Shown: positions 35,601 through 48,845, counted from the first letter of the stretch. The stretch: DNA of 64,000 bases from Lepus europaeus (GCF_033115175.1 NC_084842.1:32447549-32511548), one strand, 5' to 3'. Notes: generated by a model from the letters alone, not told the origin. Translations and numbers: made by a program.

Positions 35601-37918
35601 ATCAATTACAAAAAGCTTTATACACGGATGGGAGAAATTGTAGTAAACATCATTGTAGGTAATTTTCCACATGAAGTACATTTGTTTAAGAAGAATTGCC
35701 AGGATATATGAGATTCAAAGAGAACAGATTAGAGGAATGGATGTTAGTGGGAAATGGATGCAGTAACTTGAGTGAAATAAACAGATGCATAACCAAGGTA
35801 GTAAGAAATGTAAACAGAATGACAGCTTGGGTGTTAAAGATTAACAAAAAATTGAACTAATAATGAAAGGATATGACAGATTTCAAGAATTAGGAAATAT
35901 CTGAATAGTATGTCAATAAAGAAAGCTTAAATTTAGCAGGAAAATAAAATCTTAAGATTTTGAAATTGATTTAGGACATGAAGATTTTGTGATGTGTTTC
36001 AATCCAATAGACCTTTAGTTACCACTGGGTTATTACTTTTTAAAACTTTTTTTAGAATATACAGGTAAGTAGAGAAAGATTGATCCTAAAAATCTCAGAC
36101 TCTACAAATAACACAATTATTTAATTGATTAAAATAATAAATTAATTGCTATAGGATAACATGAGTAAACAGCAAAATCAATCAATATATTATATATTAC
36201 AAAAGGTTATGTAGTTAAGTATAGGAAGAATGTAAATTTATTGGTGCCATGATCCATCTGAATGCTAAAAAGTTACATGTTTCAAGAAGGTGTCTGACTT
36301 AAAAAAATCTTGCTTTTAAATACAAAAATAAGATTATTTTATATTTTATACAATTAAAAATTGTTAGAAAATTCTTAAAGAAAAACACCTATATAAATTA
36401 AGTATATATTTGTATATATACATATATATGTATGAGCTCAAAGTTTATATATACATGTGTATATACACACAATATAGATTACTAAGCTAGATAACTGGAA
36501 ATTTTTATAGACTTCATGAAGAAAAAAGAAATCAGAAATTTGTTCAGGAATTAATTAGTATAAGATACTATGCATGTGACTTCATTTTGCCACACATAGC
36601 CCTATATTAACATATTCTGTAAGCATATTTTTCCAATATGAGAAGGAGAAAATGAAAAAGATGACAACAGTTCATATAGATCAGTGAGTATCAGCGCTTA
36701 CATTAAAATCCAGGTATGTTAAACTAAATAGGCTATGTGATAGCCAGTCAATCAAGATAGTGCTATTTACTGGCTCAGGTCCATGGCCACTCTAAATTTT
36801 ATAAAATAAAAGAATATATTTGAATGGTGCAACCATAGTTTTATGTTACATATTAGTAAAAAGTATATATGGCAAATGTTGAAAGAAAAAATCTAAAACA
36901 CTTATAATTAAAAGTGAAGATAGCTTGCTCAAAAATATAGATGTATATGCCAGAAATCAACTTGGACGCTTTTAAATTATTATTTCATATAAATACATGA
37001 AAAGGGTTTGTAAACTGACTCTTCTTTTCAAGCATTATTATTATAAGCGGCTAACTTCTGGTAAGGAGCTAAACACTAAATGCTTTCTGATTAATGTATT
37101 GAGAAATTTTTATACATTTCTTGGTATATACACAAAGGAGAAGTTTAAAATGAATCCAGACATCTCACAAAAGAAAACAAGCAAACAAAATGCCAGCCAT
37201 GATTGCTGACATTGAGTCAAATATACCAAGCTCACTTTGGACCTCAGGATTAAACAAACAAACAAACAAAAAGCCTTTTAGCATAAGATCACAGACATTG
37301 AGTTCAGACATTAAAAGTGTTAAGAGATTAACAGGGTTCTAACCGAGCTCAGAAACTCTATTAATTCAAGTTTACCTTTAATTGTAGTTATTTCTAATTG
37401 TCTCGTGTTATAAAGTATGATTACGTTCTTTGGGGATGACTGATAATATGATCTGGCTTTATTATCTTTATAATTAAAAAAGGAAACTGCATCACTGACT
37501 CTGCTTTACCTAAACAAACCACTCTATTAATTTAATTGAGATTATGAACTGTGCACTCAAATGATTTGGTTCTATTTCTCTGCAAGCAGAGATCACATAT
37601 TTTACCTGGAATCAAACCACATAATACTTGCTTTGAATAACTATTCTACAAATAGCTCCTAAATGAGAGCTTACCCCAGGCTATCCTTGATACCAGTCCT
37701 TTCTTTTCTCTTTATCAGTTATTCAAATTCTTATGCCTCTGTGCACTATCATTCTTGATACTATCAGAATCAGAATTAAGGAAAAAGAATGACATAAATC
37801 AAGGTGTAAAGGTTTGCAGAAGCTAGGCATGTTCATTAAGATGGAGTAGAAAATTGGCTCGTTTAACATAAATTCTGAACAAAACACAGAAGTTTGGTTC
37901 CCCAAACTGCAAAATCTA
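32675..37918. other. Longest interval without a recognised repeat
   Basis: 5.2 kb of AT-rich DNA with no SINE, L1 or LTR that I can recognise. Simple repeats: TA-rich run at 36395-36480 and (CAAA)n at 37250-37270. A 70-residue open frame at 36997-37209 has no recognised family. Confidence 0.6.
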
Positions 37919-37932
37919 CCAAAAACACTTTA

Positions 37933-38262
37933 TTTTTTAAAAATATTTTACTTTATTTGAGAGGTAGAGTTACAGAAAATGAGAGGTAGAAACAGAGAAA
38001 GGTCTTCATTCCGTTGGTTCACTCCCCAAATGGCCGCAATGGCCAGAGCTATGCTGATCTGAAGCCAGGAGCCAGGCGCTTCTTCCCAGTCTCCCAGGTT
38101 GGTACAGGGGACCAAGAACATGGGCCATCTTCCATTGCCTTCCCAGGCCATAGCAGAGAGCTAGATTGGAAGAGGAGCAGCCGGGACTAGAACCAGTACT
38201 CATATGGGATGCTGGCACCACAGGTGGAGGATTAACCTACTGTGCCACTGTGTCGGCCCCCA
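37933..38262 (-). mobile_element. CSINE, minus strand
   Basis: Reversed C-repeat from TTTTTTAAAAATATTTTACT to head CACTGTGTCGGCCCCC. The duplicated flank AACACTTTA occurs at 37924-37932 and 38265-38273. Confidence 0.93.
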
Positions 38263-38273
38263 GGAACACTTTA

Positions 38274-39789
38274 AAATGATGCACCTTCCTGACATGGTGT
38301 GAAGTAAAGGGGAAGAGGATGGTGCTGGACAAGTAGCAATATTCCTAAAGATAGGTAAGGAGCAGCAATTATTCAAGTATAGGTTGGAGAAAGCTTTTCA
38401 ATTCCACTCTTATAGCTCACTGGCTCTGCCTTGAAACAATGACACCTGTATTGCATTCTAGCAAACCATGGCAAAAGACCACACCATAGATATCGAAGGA
38501 TAAAATCAAGGCAGCATCTATGCCATTCTGTACTGAGGGAATTGAAAAGTGAAGCAGGCTGTATGGACTCCATTAAGTCTAATTTGAGTCTGACATCCCT
38601 GTTTCCTAGGTCCTGTCACTCGAGTGGCCCAGCTTCAATTCATGGAGAATTACCTTTCACCCTTCTGTTTGGACCTGTTGACATTTTCTCACATGTTGTG
38701 TCTCCCTTGACTACCACCTCAACTCAATCTTTCCGACATCACTCTATGAATGTTCTTTCCTTTTAAGGCCTCACATGATCACAGTGACTTACTAATGTTC
38801 AGGATAACCTCATTTCCAACCCACATATTTAATTTTACCCACAAAGTTCCTTTTACTATATAAAGTGACATGTTTACATGGTATTAGGGATTGTGGGCAA
38901 ATATCTTTGTGGAGGGACTGTGGATATAATTACACTTGTTGCAAATGGCTATATTTGTCATTATAAAACCAACCAACCAACCAACAACAACAAAAAAAAA
39001 CCAGAAATCTTAATCTTGAAAAGAGAACTGACTAGAGCCATGTAAGCCATGAGTCTTTGGAATTTTTGTTTAATCTACTTAGGTCTTTTCATTTCCCTCA
39101 TGCATAAAATAGACAACAATATCAAATTCATAAGTTCACAAAGAATACATGTTAAAATTTATATTTTATCCAAAAAAATGAGAAGGAAAATTATAATATA
39201 AAGTGCTTTAGGATCATCTTCACATACAAATATATTAGAACAAGCTATGCAATATGAAGACAAAACTTTTCAACCTCATTCCACATAATGGAGTTTAATA
39301 ATAAATAAAAAGGCACTGCCACTTGACAAAAGAACTTTGACACTGAAAAGAAATAAAAGTGAAGAGGTTGAAGCAGTATTCCAGACCAGAATCTAATGAA
39401 CAACCCAAATACGGAATAATGTTCAATGTTCAATCTCAACGATAGTAATTAAATAAATGCAAATTAAGAGAAAATTCAATTTGTTAAGCTAATGAAATGA
39501 AGGCAGATTAGATTTAAAATCTCATACATATTAGGAAAATATATTATTGCCATTTATCTGAAGAAATGGACATACCTGGACAAATGCTTGTGATAAATTT
39601 GTAACAAGCTTATTCTCAAATTGAATTTGACAATCATTATATAAAAACCCACTAATATTTTAATGAGTGCACTTTTAGGAACTTTCATAAGATATATAAC
39701 TCTAGTAAGACTTTATCTGTAGATGCATTATTACAGTTCTATCTATAATAAGAGTTAATATACTTTGAGTACTTACCATAGGAATAGCT
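38274..39789. other. Mostly unique; possible old repeat at 38540-38950
   Basis: 38560-38930 has the texture of an old mammalian interspersed repeat (blocks like TCACATGATC, CCACAAAGTTCCTTTTACTATATAAAGTGACATG and ATATCTTTGTGGAGGG), but I cannot name it. An (AACC)n run lies at 38969-38985. Confidence 0.4.
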
Positions 39790-40210
39790 CTATTATAAAC
39801 TTTCATGTATGCATGTTTATGGTAAAGAAAACTATTGTTCATCCAATATTCCATGTGCACCCCATGTTATTCAGCCCTAAGAACATTTAAATTGGTGCCA
39901 TGTGATTATTTTGGATTAACAGATTGTAACATTTGGGTGTGTGTTGCTTCCAGGCTGTGGAAGCAACATGCCTCTGCTGAGAGGACTTTGGAAACCTTTA
40001 AATTGCCCCTAGGCTTTTGATCACCTAGAAATGATAAAATGAAGAGCACCTGCTTTTCTGTGTAAGCGTAAGAGAACTTTCCAAGTGATGTAGATAGATC
40101 TGATGTGACTGAGAAGTAAATGTTTCTTCTGCCACGCCACTGTGATTTGGGTTTGTAGGTTATTCTAGCATAATCTAGCCAGACCAATACATTATGCTTA
40201 GCCATCCAAT
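39790..40210. repeat. Possible old mammalian interspersed repeat, unassigned
   Basis: GTGCCATGTGATTATTTTGG at the left and a CACTGTGATTTGGGTTTGTAGGTTATTCTAGC-like end at the right fit the layout of an ancient repeat with a GAGxTTTGGGG...TTGTTA end. The 102-residue minus-strand frame here (39906-40214) is probably incidental. Confidence 0.4.
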
Positions 40211-41680
40211 CCATTATGTTGTGATTAAGGTTAGGTAAGATATTTTTTCAAGCTACGCTTGAGGAAATTAACATATCCTGTGGTTAAGAAAAAAAATCAG
40301 TATTAGCCAAACAGTGGGGAAATAATATTTAAGGACTTGTCTTCAATGTCAGTCTTTTAGCTTTTATAACAAAGACCACTGAAAACAATTCTAGTTTAAT
40401 AAAAGAATCCATATACATTCAATGTCTGATCCATAACCTATCATCTTAAGTGGTCAGTAGAATGACATCTCCAATTTGATTTTAATAAATTTTTAAAAAA
40501 ACCTTAAAATCTAATTTAAGGTTTTAAATATTTAAAAGACGTAGATATCTTGCATAAAAACTTTATATACTCTGATTACAAGTCAGTTCCAGGTGTAGTT
40601 GAAAAGTATTCTAATAAAACCTGAAACCGCCCTACTATGAATACCTAGAAAAGAGGGAAGACAGAGAGGAAAATCATCAGCATTGGCAGTAAAGTGGGGA
40701 CTGATAGCTGTACTGCCTTGAAGATTTGATGTTAAAGCCCTCACAAGGAATAGGAGTGAGGACATGGTTTAAAGACTGTGAACTTCAAGATGCCTGGATA
40801 GCCAGGAATGCGAAAAGGAGAAATCTCCCTGGACTAGTAAGAAAATTCATCTTTTGGCATGGGCAGAATAAACATATCTTTCTGTGTCTCAAATCTGACC
40901 AAGAAAAAAAAAAGTTTATCTAAATAGATGAAAGCTTGAATTTGCATTTCACATAGTAACTGTTTAGCGACTTGTACTATATTGTATGCTGAAAAATCTC
41001 ATGGTACAGAAGTTACACAGACCAATGAAATTCCTGTGGCTCCAAAGAAATAAATGTAAATGTCTTTAGAGGAATGCCTGCATGAAACAGAACAAGAGGA
41101 GGCCTCAGAAGGGATATTTACCACAATAACTGTGTATAATGCAAATTTCAGACTACACATTTAAAAAATTGCAAATCACATAAAAGTATAAACCTTCATG
41201 AGCAAGAAGCAGGAGGCATAATAAGCATCAAGGTAAGATCAATAGGCACTTAAGATAATTGTATGTTTTCCATTGTTATAAAATATAAGAACCAGACACT
41301 ACGAAAAAAGGACAGGCAGTTTAGAAAAAAACAAATTGCTTGTCATTGAGACAAATAAAAAAACGCAGATAAATTAGTTAAAAGAAGATTAAACACATGT
41401 AACAATAGATATAGTCAATTTGCAAATAGACAGATGCAGCATAAGGTTATGGAATAGAGGAAGATGACTTAATAGATGCCTCACTGGATTTCCAAAAATA
41501 TGAAAGAGCTGGACAAAAAGCATACAGAGATTATGACTGATGTTTTCTGTGTGGTAAAAAATATTTCCTCAAATTTAATAAGCTCCCCATATCTTTAACA
41601 AGAAAAAATACATGCATGCATACATAAAATATAGTCGCATTGGAACATACAAAATAAAAATATTAAAAATTTATGGACTT
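40211..41680. other. Unique DNA; small hairpin at 40499-40526
   Basis: No gene. AAACCTTAAA and TTTAAGGTTT form a perfect short stem near 40500-40526 in AT-rich sequence, probably incidental. Confidence 0.45.
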
Positions 41681-41697
41681 TTACACTGATTATTATT

Positions 41698-42030
41698 TTT
41701 TTTTGACAGGCAGAGTGGATAGTGAGAGAGAGAGACAGAGAGAAAGGTCTTCCTTTGCTGTTGGTTCACCCTCCAATGGCCGCTGCCGCCAGCGCGCTGC
41801 AGCTGGCGCACCTCACTGATCTGAAGGCAGGAGCCAGGTACTTATCCTGGTCTCCCATGGGGTGCAGGGCCCAAGCACTTGGGCCATCCTCCACTGCACT
41901 CCCAGGCCATAGCAGAAAGCTGGCTTGGAAGAGGGGCAACCGGGACAGGATCGGTGCCCCGACTGGGACTAGAACCTGGTGTGCCGGAGCCACAAGGTGG
42001 AGGATTAGCCTGTTGAGCCACGGCACCGGC
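41698..42030 (-). mobile_element. Young CSINE, minus strand
   Basis: Reversed C-repeat from TTTTTGACAGGCAGAGTGG to GAGCCACGGCACCGGC. The perfect 17-bp target duplication TTACACTGATTATTATT lies at 41681-41697 and 42031-42047. Confidence 0.98.
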
Positions 42031-42047
42031 TTACACTGATTATTATT

Positions 42048-42685
42048 AAACTTATTATTAAACCAAGTTGGAGGAATTGTGAGATTAAAAATCACATAAC
42101 ATTGAATTATAAGAACCCATTTAATCTAGATTTCAAGTAAAACCCCTCTGGAAATAAAAAGGAAAGGACAAAGAGAATTTGCCATGAACAAGATGTCACC
42201 AATGCCTACAAATCATAATCTGATTTAGAGACAGGGAAATTGGACTCTGAAAAGCAAAGATTCAATTCAAGACACAATGTGAGTAAAGCAATACATTGTA
42301 GGTCAGAAGGAATAGTGGTGGCATAAATACCACTACTCCTTGTGAGGCAAAAATTCTTCCTCTCCATTCTGCCACTCCCAACACAGGAAGGATCCATTGG
42401 GTGAATTCTGAGACCAGTAGTTGACAGGCATAAGGTCATTCAGAGAGAACTTTGCTTTGTGTCAGAGGCAAGCAGCCTCTGACAGCATCATGAAACTCTG
42501 CCATGACTAAGGGTAAAGAACTAAAACTCCTCTAGGTAAGTCCAGGTATTTGTTATGTCTGTATTTGTCAAAGTTCCTTTTTGTGCTGTGATTTGAGAGT
42601 CCAAGGTTGGAGAAGAAGGATTAAAAAATGGCCACTGCATATGATATATGTCTCTCCCACTACAGGGGCCAGAGACAAGTGAGTT
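42048..42685. other. Unique DNA, no gene seen
   Basis: A 77-residue minus-strand frame (42206-42439) has no recognised family. Confidence 0.5.
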
Positions 42686-42700
42686 AACAATGACTAGGTT

Positions 42701-42701
42701 G

Positions 42702-42734
<33 letters not shown>

Positions 42735-43027
42735 AAGATTTTAATTTATTTAAGAGGTAGTTAGAGACAAAGAGAGGTCTTCCACCCACTGGATCACTCC
42801 CAGATGGCCACAGCAGCAGAAGCTGAGCTCATCTGAAGCAAGGTGTTTGCTCTGGGTCTCCCACACAGGTGCAGGGGCCCAAGCACTTGGGCCATCTTCT
42901 ACTGCTTTCCCAGGCCATAGCAGAGAGCTGGATCAGAAGAGGAGAAGCCGGGACTAGAACCAGTATCCATATGGGATGCCGGCACCACAGTTGGAGGCTT
43001 AGTCCAGGACGCCACAGCGCCAGCTCC
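42701..43027 (-). mobile_element. CSINE, minus strand
   Basis: Reversed C-repeat with a (GTTT)n-modified tail and a head ending CACAGCGCCAGCTCC. The target duplication AACAATGACTAGGTT / AAGAATGACTAGGTT lies at 42686-42700 and 43028-43042. Confidence 0.95.
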
Positions 43028-43042
43028 AAGAATGACTAGGTT

Positions 43043-43705
43043 TTATGTGAGATCTTACTGCAATTCAGAATGATTGCATCCATAACTCTTGTAAGTGAAT
43101 AGTAGTAAGACACAAATGAAATTTATAAGAAAATTATGGGCTCTTTCTGTGATAATATCAATTTTGAAAAAGTATTTGCTACACAGCATATGTCAAGGGT
43201 CAGGGGAAGAAACATGCATTTCTGTGCACAGGAACACATTTTCAAGGATCTGAATTAACCATAAATAAATACTTTGGTTTAACATGTATATAAATTAAAG
43301 GATAATCCTTTATATCATTATTTAAAAAAAAAACATGGCAAATTAAGTTGCAAATGGATACATGCAAATGTTTTCACTATTATAAACTTCAAATAAAGAA
43401 ACACACATATTATGATTTCACAAAATTTATGGAAAATGAAATTAAAAATATTTACTTTCACATAAAAATTTCGTAATTTATGCCATTTTTACATAATATG
43501 AATTTTGTTGCATTTTTGAAGACTCTGAGTGCACTTTAAAAAACTTGTCAAAATAAACATTTTTAAATCTATTTTCAATTAACTATTTGAAATACTTGTG
43601 TGTATGTGCATATACCCAATCTTAATTCTTGATAATGTAGAAAATATTACATTAACAAAACATTAACTCTAAAATTATTTATATTATTCTTGTTTCACCA
43701 TTTTA
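43043..43705. other. AT-rich unique DNA, no gene seen
   Basis: No repeat family or exon recognised. Confidence 0.5.
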
Positions 43706-43719
43706 TATAGTAGTGTTTT

Positions 43720-44073
43720 TTTTAAAAGATTTATTTATTTTTTATTTGAGAGTCAGAGTTACACAGAGAGAGGAGAGGCAGAGAGAGAGAGAGAGAGAGA
43801 GGAAGAGAGAGCGAGCTTCCATCCGTTGGTTCACACCCCAATTGGCCACAATGGCCAGAACTGTGCCCATCCTAAGCCAGGAGCCAGGAGCTTCGTCTGG
43901 GTCTCCCACGTGGGTTCTGGGGCCCAAGGATTTGGGCCATCTTCTACTGCTTTCCCAGGCCATAGCAGAGAGCTGTATCAGAAGTGGAGCAGCCAGGACT
44001 AGAACCGGCACCCATATGGGATGCCAGCACTTCAGGCCATGGCGTTAACCCACTGTGCCACAGTGCCAGCCCC
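43720..44073 (-). mobile_element. CSINE, minus strand
   Basis: Reversed C-repeat with a (GA)n tract at 43780-43801. The target duplication TATAGTAGTGTTTT / TATAGTAATGTTTT lies at 43706-43719 and 44074-44087. The 111-residue frame is SINE-derived. Confidence 0.95.
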
Positions 44074-44087
44074 TATAGTAATGTTTT

Positions 44088-45875
44088 AACAGAAGTTGAT
44101 ATTCACAAAAAAAAAAAAAAAAAAAAACAGGTAACAATAATTTAACTATTTTTCACAATATAAAGTATATTTAAATTCTTGGTAATGATTCAAGTCTAGT
44201 TCTTTCTAATGATAATAGAAAACTTCTTAATTCTGCCAACATGAGACAAGCTTTGCAGTTTAATGCATTTTTAATAACAGAGTAGTGCATCCATCTATGG
44301 CCCATTCCTTTATGCATAAAAGAAGATGCCAATCGTTATACACTATTAATTTAAGTATTTATCAATGCAGTGAATGTGATTTCCATAAAGTATTACTTAT
44401 TTACCCTTAACATTGTTAAAATCAGTGTCATATATATTTGTAATCTTTTTATCCAATGGAACATGTTGATAATAAAACCCACTCATAAAAATCACGTAAG
44501 ATCCAAAAAGACATTTTAGAATGCTATATTTTTGAGACAAATTACCAGACTTGAAACCTCTTTATGTTTAATACATTATAAAGTTTAAATTATCAAAGTT
44601 TTTAGATGATACTTTTACATATACATTCTAGAGATTGATTTCTAGTCTCATAACTTCAAAATAAGCTTATACCATTGAGGTAGGTTAATACATATGGTAT
44701 TGTTTTTCATATATTAATGGTGATAAGATTATGGATATTTAAAACTTGAAAAGAATTAATATTGAAATACTTTACACAAAGTTGAATTGATCCAAAAAGA
44801 AAGTTGATAAAGTTGTCACAGAAAATTACTAAGTAGCTTCCTTATAAATGTAAGTCCTTAGTTCTTGCCCTAATGATATATCTGTCAGGAGTAAAGATGC
44901 TGAAAGGCAACATTTAGAATATAATTTTATTAGTGGTTTGGTGACAGACTTTTGCCAATTCAAGCTGCCATGAAAATTTCAATACCTGAAACTGTGAACT
45001 TCTTCAATTTTAGATTTCATTTACACTTGAGTTCGCCACTTCTCATTTCAAAGGGAAAAAAAAAAAACCACATATACATTTAAGAGCTAAGGAATGAAGC
45101 TCTAATATCCAATAGAGTACTTAGTTTTATAAGCTCTTTAAATTGCAAAATTCTTATGACTAAAATGCAAGCTAGTAAAAAAAACATAGATTATTTTTTT
45201 TTTTTTGTGATGGACTTGGAGCTTTAAATGAAAGTTCAAAGTGTTCATAAAATGTTCTATTGGTTTCATACATTCCAATGTGCTAAGGAAAAAAAAAAGT
45301 GATAATATATAAACCCAATTCTCGTCTTCCCTTGATGATGTGAGAGGAAATACATGTAACCATTTTAGCCAAGATACATTTATATAGTATCTAGTACAAG
45401 CACTAAATCTTTTGAATGAAACATAATCCAGAAAGTCAGTCATTGACTTATTTTTATTTAAACAGATAATTAATTAACATTTCCAGAATATTGATCGATT
45501 CTCTATATTTGTGGTACTGAAATTCTGATTATGGAAGAGTGTGCCAGCAAATTTTGAGAAGTGGTAGGCTGAAAACAAATGATCTAATGAGACTATGTGA
45601 AAATGTACAGTTTTTCTACATTGAATTAATCATAACAAAAGTGAATAATTTTACCCTTATGGATGAAATGCTTGCTATAATTGGCCTAATATTATGTTGA
45701 AATTGATTCTAGTCACAAATTTTGATCCCAAGTAAAATTTGAGAAATATAATTTCTTTTCTTTGTCCTATGTCACTTTATCATTGTTTTAAGCATAATGC
45801 ATTTCAACAAAAAGTAGTGCAAAAAGACTGGTTTAGAGAAAATTGATGTCATACCATTTTGAATCAAAAATCATT
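44088..45875. other. AT-rich unique DNA with A and T runs
   Basis: A20 near 44108-44127, T13 near 45194. No gene; the 101-residue minus-strand frame at 45138-45443 is low-complexity AT sequence. Confidence 0.5.
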
Positions 45876-45892
45876 AAAATTTGGCAACTTTT

Positions 45893-46457
45893 ATAGCATT
45901 AAATAACAGTGTACAGCACATTAAAGACAGAGATCCTACATAATATTTTTTTAAAAATTAATTAATTTTCTATGCCATTTCCAATTTAACACCAGATTTT
46001 TTTCTTTTCATTTCCAATTATCTTTATATACAGAAAATCGATTCAGTATATAATTAGTAAAGATTTCATCAGTTTGTACCCACACAGAAACACAAAGTGT
46101 AAAAATACTGTTTCAGTACTAGTTATAGCATCACTGCACATTAGACAACACATTAAGGACAGATCCACTCCAACAGTATATTTTTCACTTTGTGTTGCTA
46201 TATGGGGGCAAACTGTTGAAATCTTTACCTAATATATACTAAACTGATCTTCTGTATATAGAGAATTGAAAATGAATCTTGATGTGAATGGAAGGGGAGA
46301 GGGAGAGGGAAAGGGGAGGGTTGCGGGTGGGAGGGAAGTTATGGGAGGGGGGAAGCCATTTTAACCCATAAGCTGTACTTTGGAAATTTATATTCATTAA
46401 ATAAAAGTTTAATAAATGAAAAACAAAACAAACAAAAAAAACATTACAAAACAAAAC
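45893..46457 (+). mobile_element. Rearranged rabbit L1 3' end (fold-back)
   Basis: 46169-46440 is the L1 3' UTR in sense orientation (G-rich tract, AAGCCATTTTAACCC, AAATAAAAGTTTAA). 45893-45942 and 46005-46165 are L1 3' UTR sequence in the opposite orientation. A perfect 17-bp target duplication, AAAATTTGGCAACTTTT, lies at 45876-45892 and 46458-46474. The outer inverted piece ends where the sense piece begins in L1 order, so the base event is twin priming. The inner inverted piece overlaps the sense piece by about 110 bp and needs a second event. Confidence 0.9.
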
Positions 46458-46574
46458 AAAATTTGGCAACTTTTCATTGCTAAAATTTTATTTATAGAAA
46501 CTTAGAATAAAGTTAGTCTAAAGGTAACTAAGGTCTGGTTTAAAAGTTCTCTTTTTTCCATGTAAAATATTTTC

Positions 46575-46934
46575 TTATTTTTAATTAATTTTTTGAAAGA
46601 GTTAGAAAAGGGTTGGAGCAGGGGAGGGAGGAAGAGAGGGGAAGAGGGAAAGGGAGAGACAGAGACAGAGAGAATCTTCCTTTTGCTGATTCACCGCCCC
46701 CCCCCCCCATCACCCCAGTACTGGGTCAGAACAAAACCAGCAGCTTCATCTAGGTATCCCAGATGGATGGCAGGGTTACAAACACTTGGCCTGGGAAAAG
46801 CAGCAGGGGATGGGCCATCAGCAGGGAGCTGAATGGGAAGTGGAGCAGCCAGGACACAAATCAGCACCCGCCTGAGGAGTTGCCAGTGTTATAGGCAGCA
46901 TCGTTACCAGCTACACAATGTGGGTCCCTTTATA
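46575..46934 (-). mobile_element. CSINE with poly(C) run
   Basis: Reversed, diverged C-repeat: GA tract, TTGCTGATTCACCGC, an uninterrupted C run of about 13 (46696-46708), then the body and head. The target duplication TAAAATATTTTC / TAAAGTATTTTC lies at 46563-46574 and 46935-46946. Confidence 0.88.
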
Positions 46935-47234
46935 TAAAGTATTTTCAGCAATCAATAAAAAACTATTTAAATCAAATTATAGCCTATTGCAAAATGGAAT
47001 CCAAGGGAATTCACTGCAAATATTTTTTAAAAAATTCAAGGAAGCATATATTATAACTTGGAAATTTGAATGATATTTTACAAATTATATATTTAAAATT
47101 ATTATAATAAATGTCCTCTAAAGAGGGGAGTTGGTAAAGAAGCATCAGTACCATGGGCTACGACCACTCAGGACTAAAAGACAATAGCATTAATACATGA
47201 AAGGAGAAGGATGGGTTTTAATTGTTGTTATTGT

Positions 47235-47520
47235 AGAGATAAAGGACGCGAGTGAAAGTGAGCGAGAGCATGCTTGCTGGCTCCATTCACTGGTTCCCTC
47301 TGCAAAACCTGGGACTGAGTCATGCTGAAGTCAGGACCCTGGAACTTAATCCAGTCTCCCAGGTGGGCGGCAGGTACCTATTACTTGAGCTATCACAATT
47401 GCCTTCCCAGTGTCTGAGTTAACGGGAAAGTGGAATCAGGAGCCGGAAGCAGGAATTGAATCAATGCACTCTGATATGAGACTCAGGCATTCTAACCGGC
47501 ATCTTCACCACCAGGCCATA
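47235..47520 (-). mobile_element. Old CSINE subfamily
   Basis: Reversed older SINE with GGTGGGCGGCAGGTACC-like reversed body, CAGTGTCTGAGTTAACGGG, GGAAGCAGGAATTGAATC and a head with CACCACCAGGCC. Confidence 0.8.
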
Positions 47521-48210
47521 TTACTTAAGTGTGCTGTGGTAAGTAATCGAAGCCAGAATCAAGGTTATATATGATATAATTCCATTTATACTTCAATTTG
47601 GAAAAGGCAAGGTGAAAAAAGGGAAGAAATATGCATGTGTGTACAAATTTATACTAAAAGTCTGCATGGATATTCTTTCCATAAGCAAAAATTACAAGTA
47701 GCCATTCAATATCTTCTTTATAACAGAAACCTAAAAATTCAAGATGATTAATGGATGCTAATCTATACATCAATAAAAGTTATCCATGTATAAAATACAA
47801 GATGTGCAACTATGAATTTAATCTTGAAAGAAAGTTTTCAAATATCACAAGTATGTACATATACACATTTATTTACACTTAATATTAAATATATGTATTG
47901 TAAGTGACAAATACTTTGAAACGTCAGCTGATTTTTAATGATACCATACAAAAAAATGGCGACTGGGGAGAATTATGTCAGATAGAAATTTCCACTCATT
48001 GGTTATCAAACTTTATGCTATAGACTTATAAATTGCTGAAGATTTTAAAAGCTTTTATTTATGTTGAACATAACTACTCATGTTCACTGTATTCTAAAGT
48101 TTGAGAATTTTCAAAAGCACAAGAAAACACACACTTTCAGATATCAGTCAGAATAATGGTACACATGCAGCTTCCAAAATAGAATTCTCATGAAAGAAGG
48201 AACCAAACAA
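47521..48210. other. AT-rich unique DNA, no gene seen
   Basis: No repeat family or exon recognised. Confidence 0.5.
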
Positions 48211-48225
48211 GAGAGCATGTTTTAT

Positions 48226-48813
48226 TTTTTTTTTAACTTTTATTTAATGAATATAAATTTCCAAAGTACAGCTTATGGACTACAATGGCTCCCCTCCCCC
48301 ATAACTTCCCTCCCACCCACAACCCTCCCATCTCCCGCTCCCTCTCCCCTTCCAGTCACATCAATTCTCTTAATATACAGAAGATGTTTAGCATATATTA
48401 ATAAAGATTTCAACAGTTTGCACCCACATAGAAACACAAAGTGAAAAATACTGTTTGAGTACTAGTTATTACAATGTACAGCACATTAAGGACAGAGATT
48501 CTGCATGAGGAGTAAGTGCATAGTGACTCCTGTTGTTGACTTAACAAATTGACACTTTTGTTTACGGCGTCAGTAATCCCCCTAGGCTCTTATCACGAGT
48601 TGCCAAGGCTATGGAAGCCTTTTGAGTTTACCAACTCTGATCATATTTAGACAAGGTGGTAGTCAAAGTGAAAGTTCTCTCCTCCCTTCAGAGAAAGGTA
48701 CCTCCTTCTTTGATGACCTGTTCTTTCCACTGGGATCTCACTCACGGAGATCTTTCATTTAGGGTTTTTTTTTTTTTTTTTGCCAGAGTGTCTTGGCTTT
48801 CATGCCTGAAATG
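48226..48813 (-). mobile_element. Rabbit L1 3' end, 5'-truncated
   Basis: L1 3' UTR from poly(T) and AACTTTTATTTAATGAATAT through the pyrimidine tract (CCCCTCCCCC...CCCTCCCATCTC) to the block upstream of the UTR. It is not inverted, and so gives the reference order for interpreting 2856-3500 and 45893-46457. The target duplication GAGAGCATGTTTTAT / GAGAGCATGGTTTTA lies at 48211-48225 and 48814-48828. Confidence 0.95.
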
Positions 48814-48845
48814 GAGAGCATGGTTTTAATATTGTGTAATGAGTC

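Noticed and set aside
40499-40526. Short perfect hairpin as a possible small RNA
   Set aside because: The stem is only about 10 bp and AT-rich, far shorter than a microRNA precursor.
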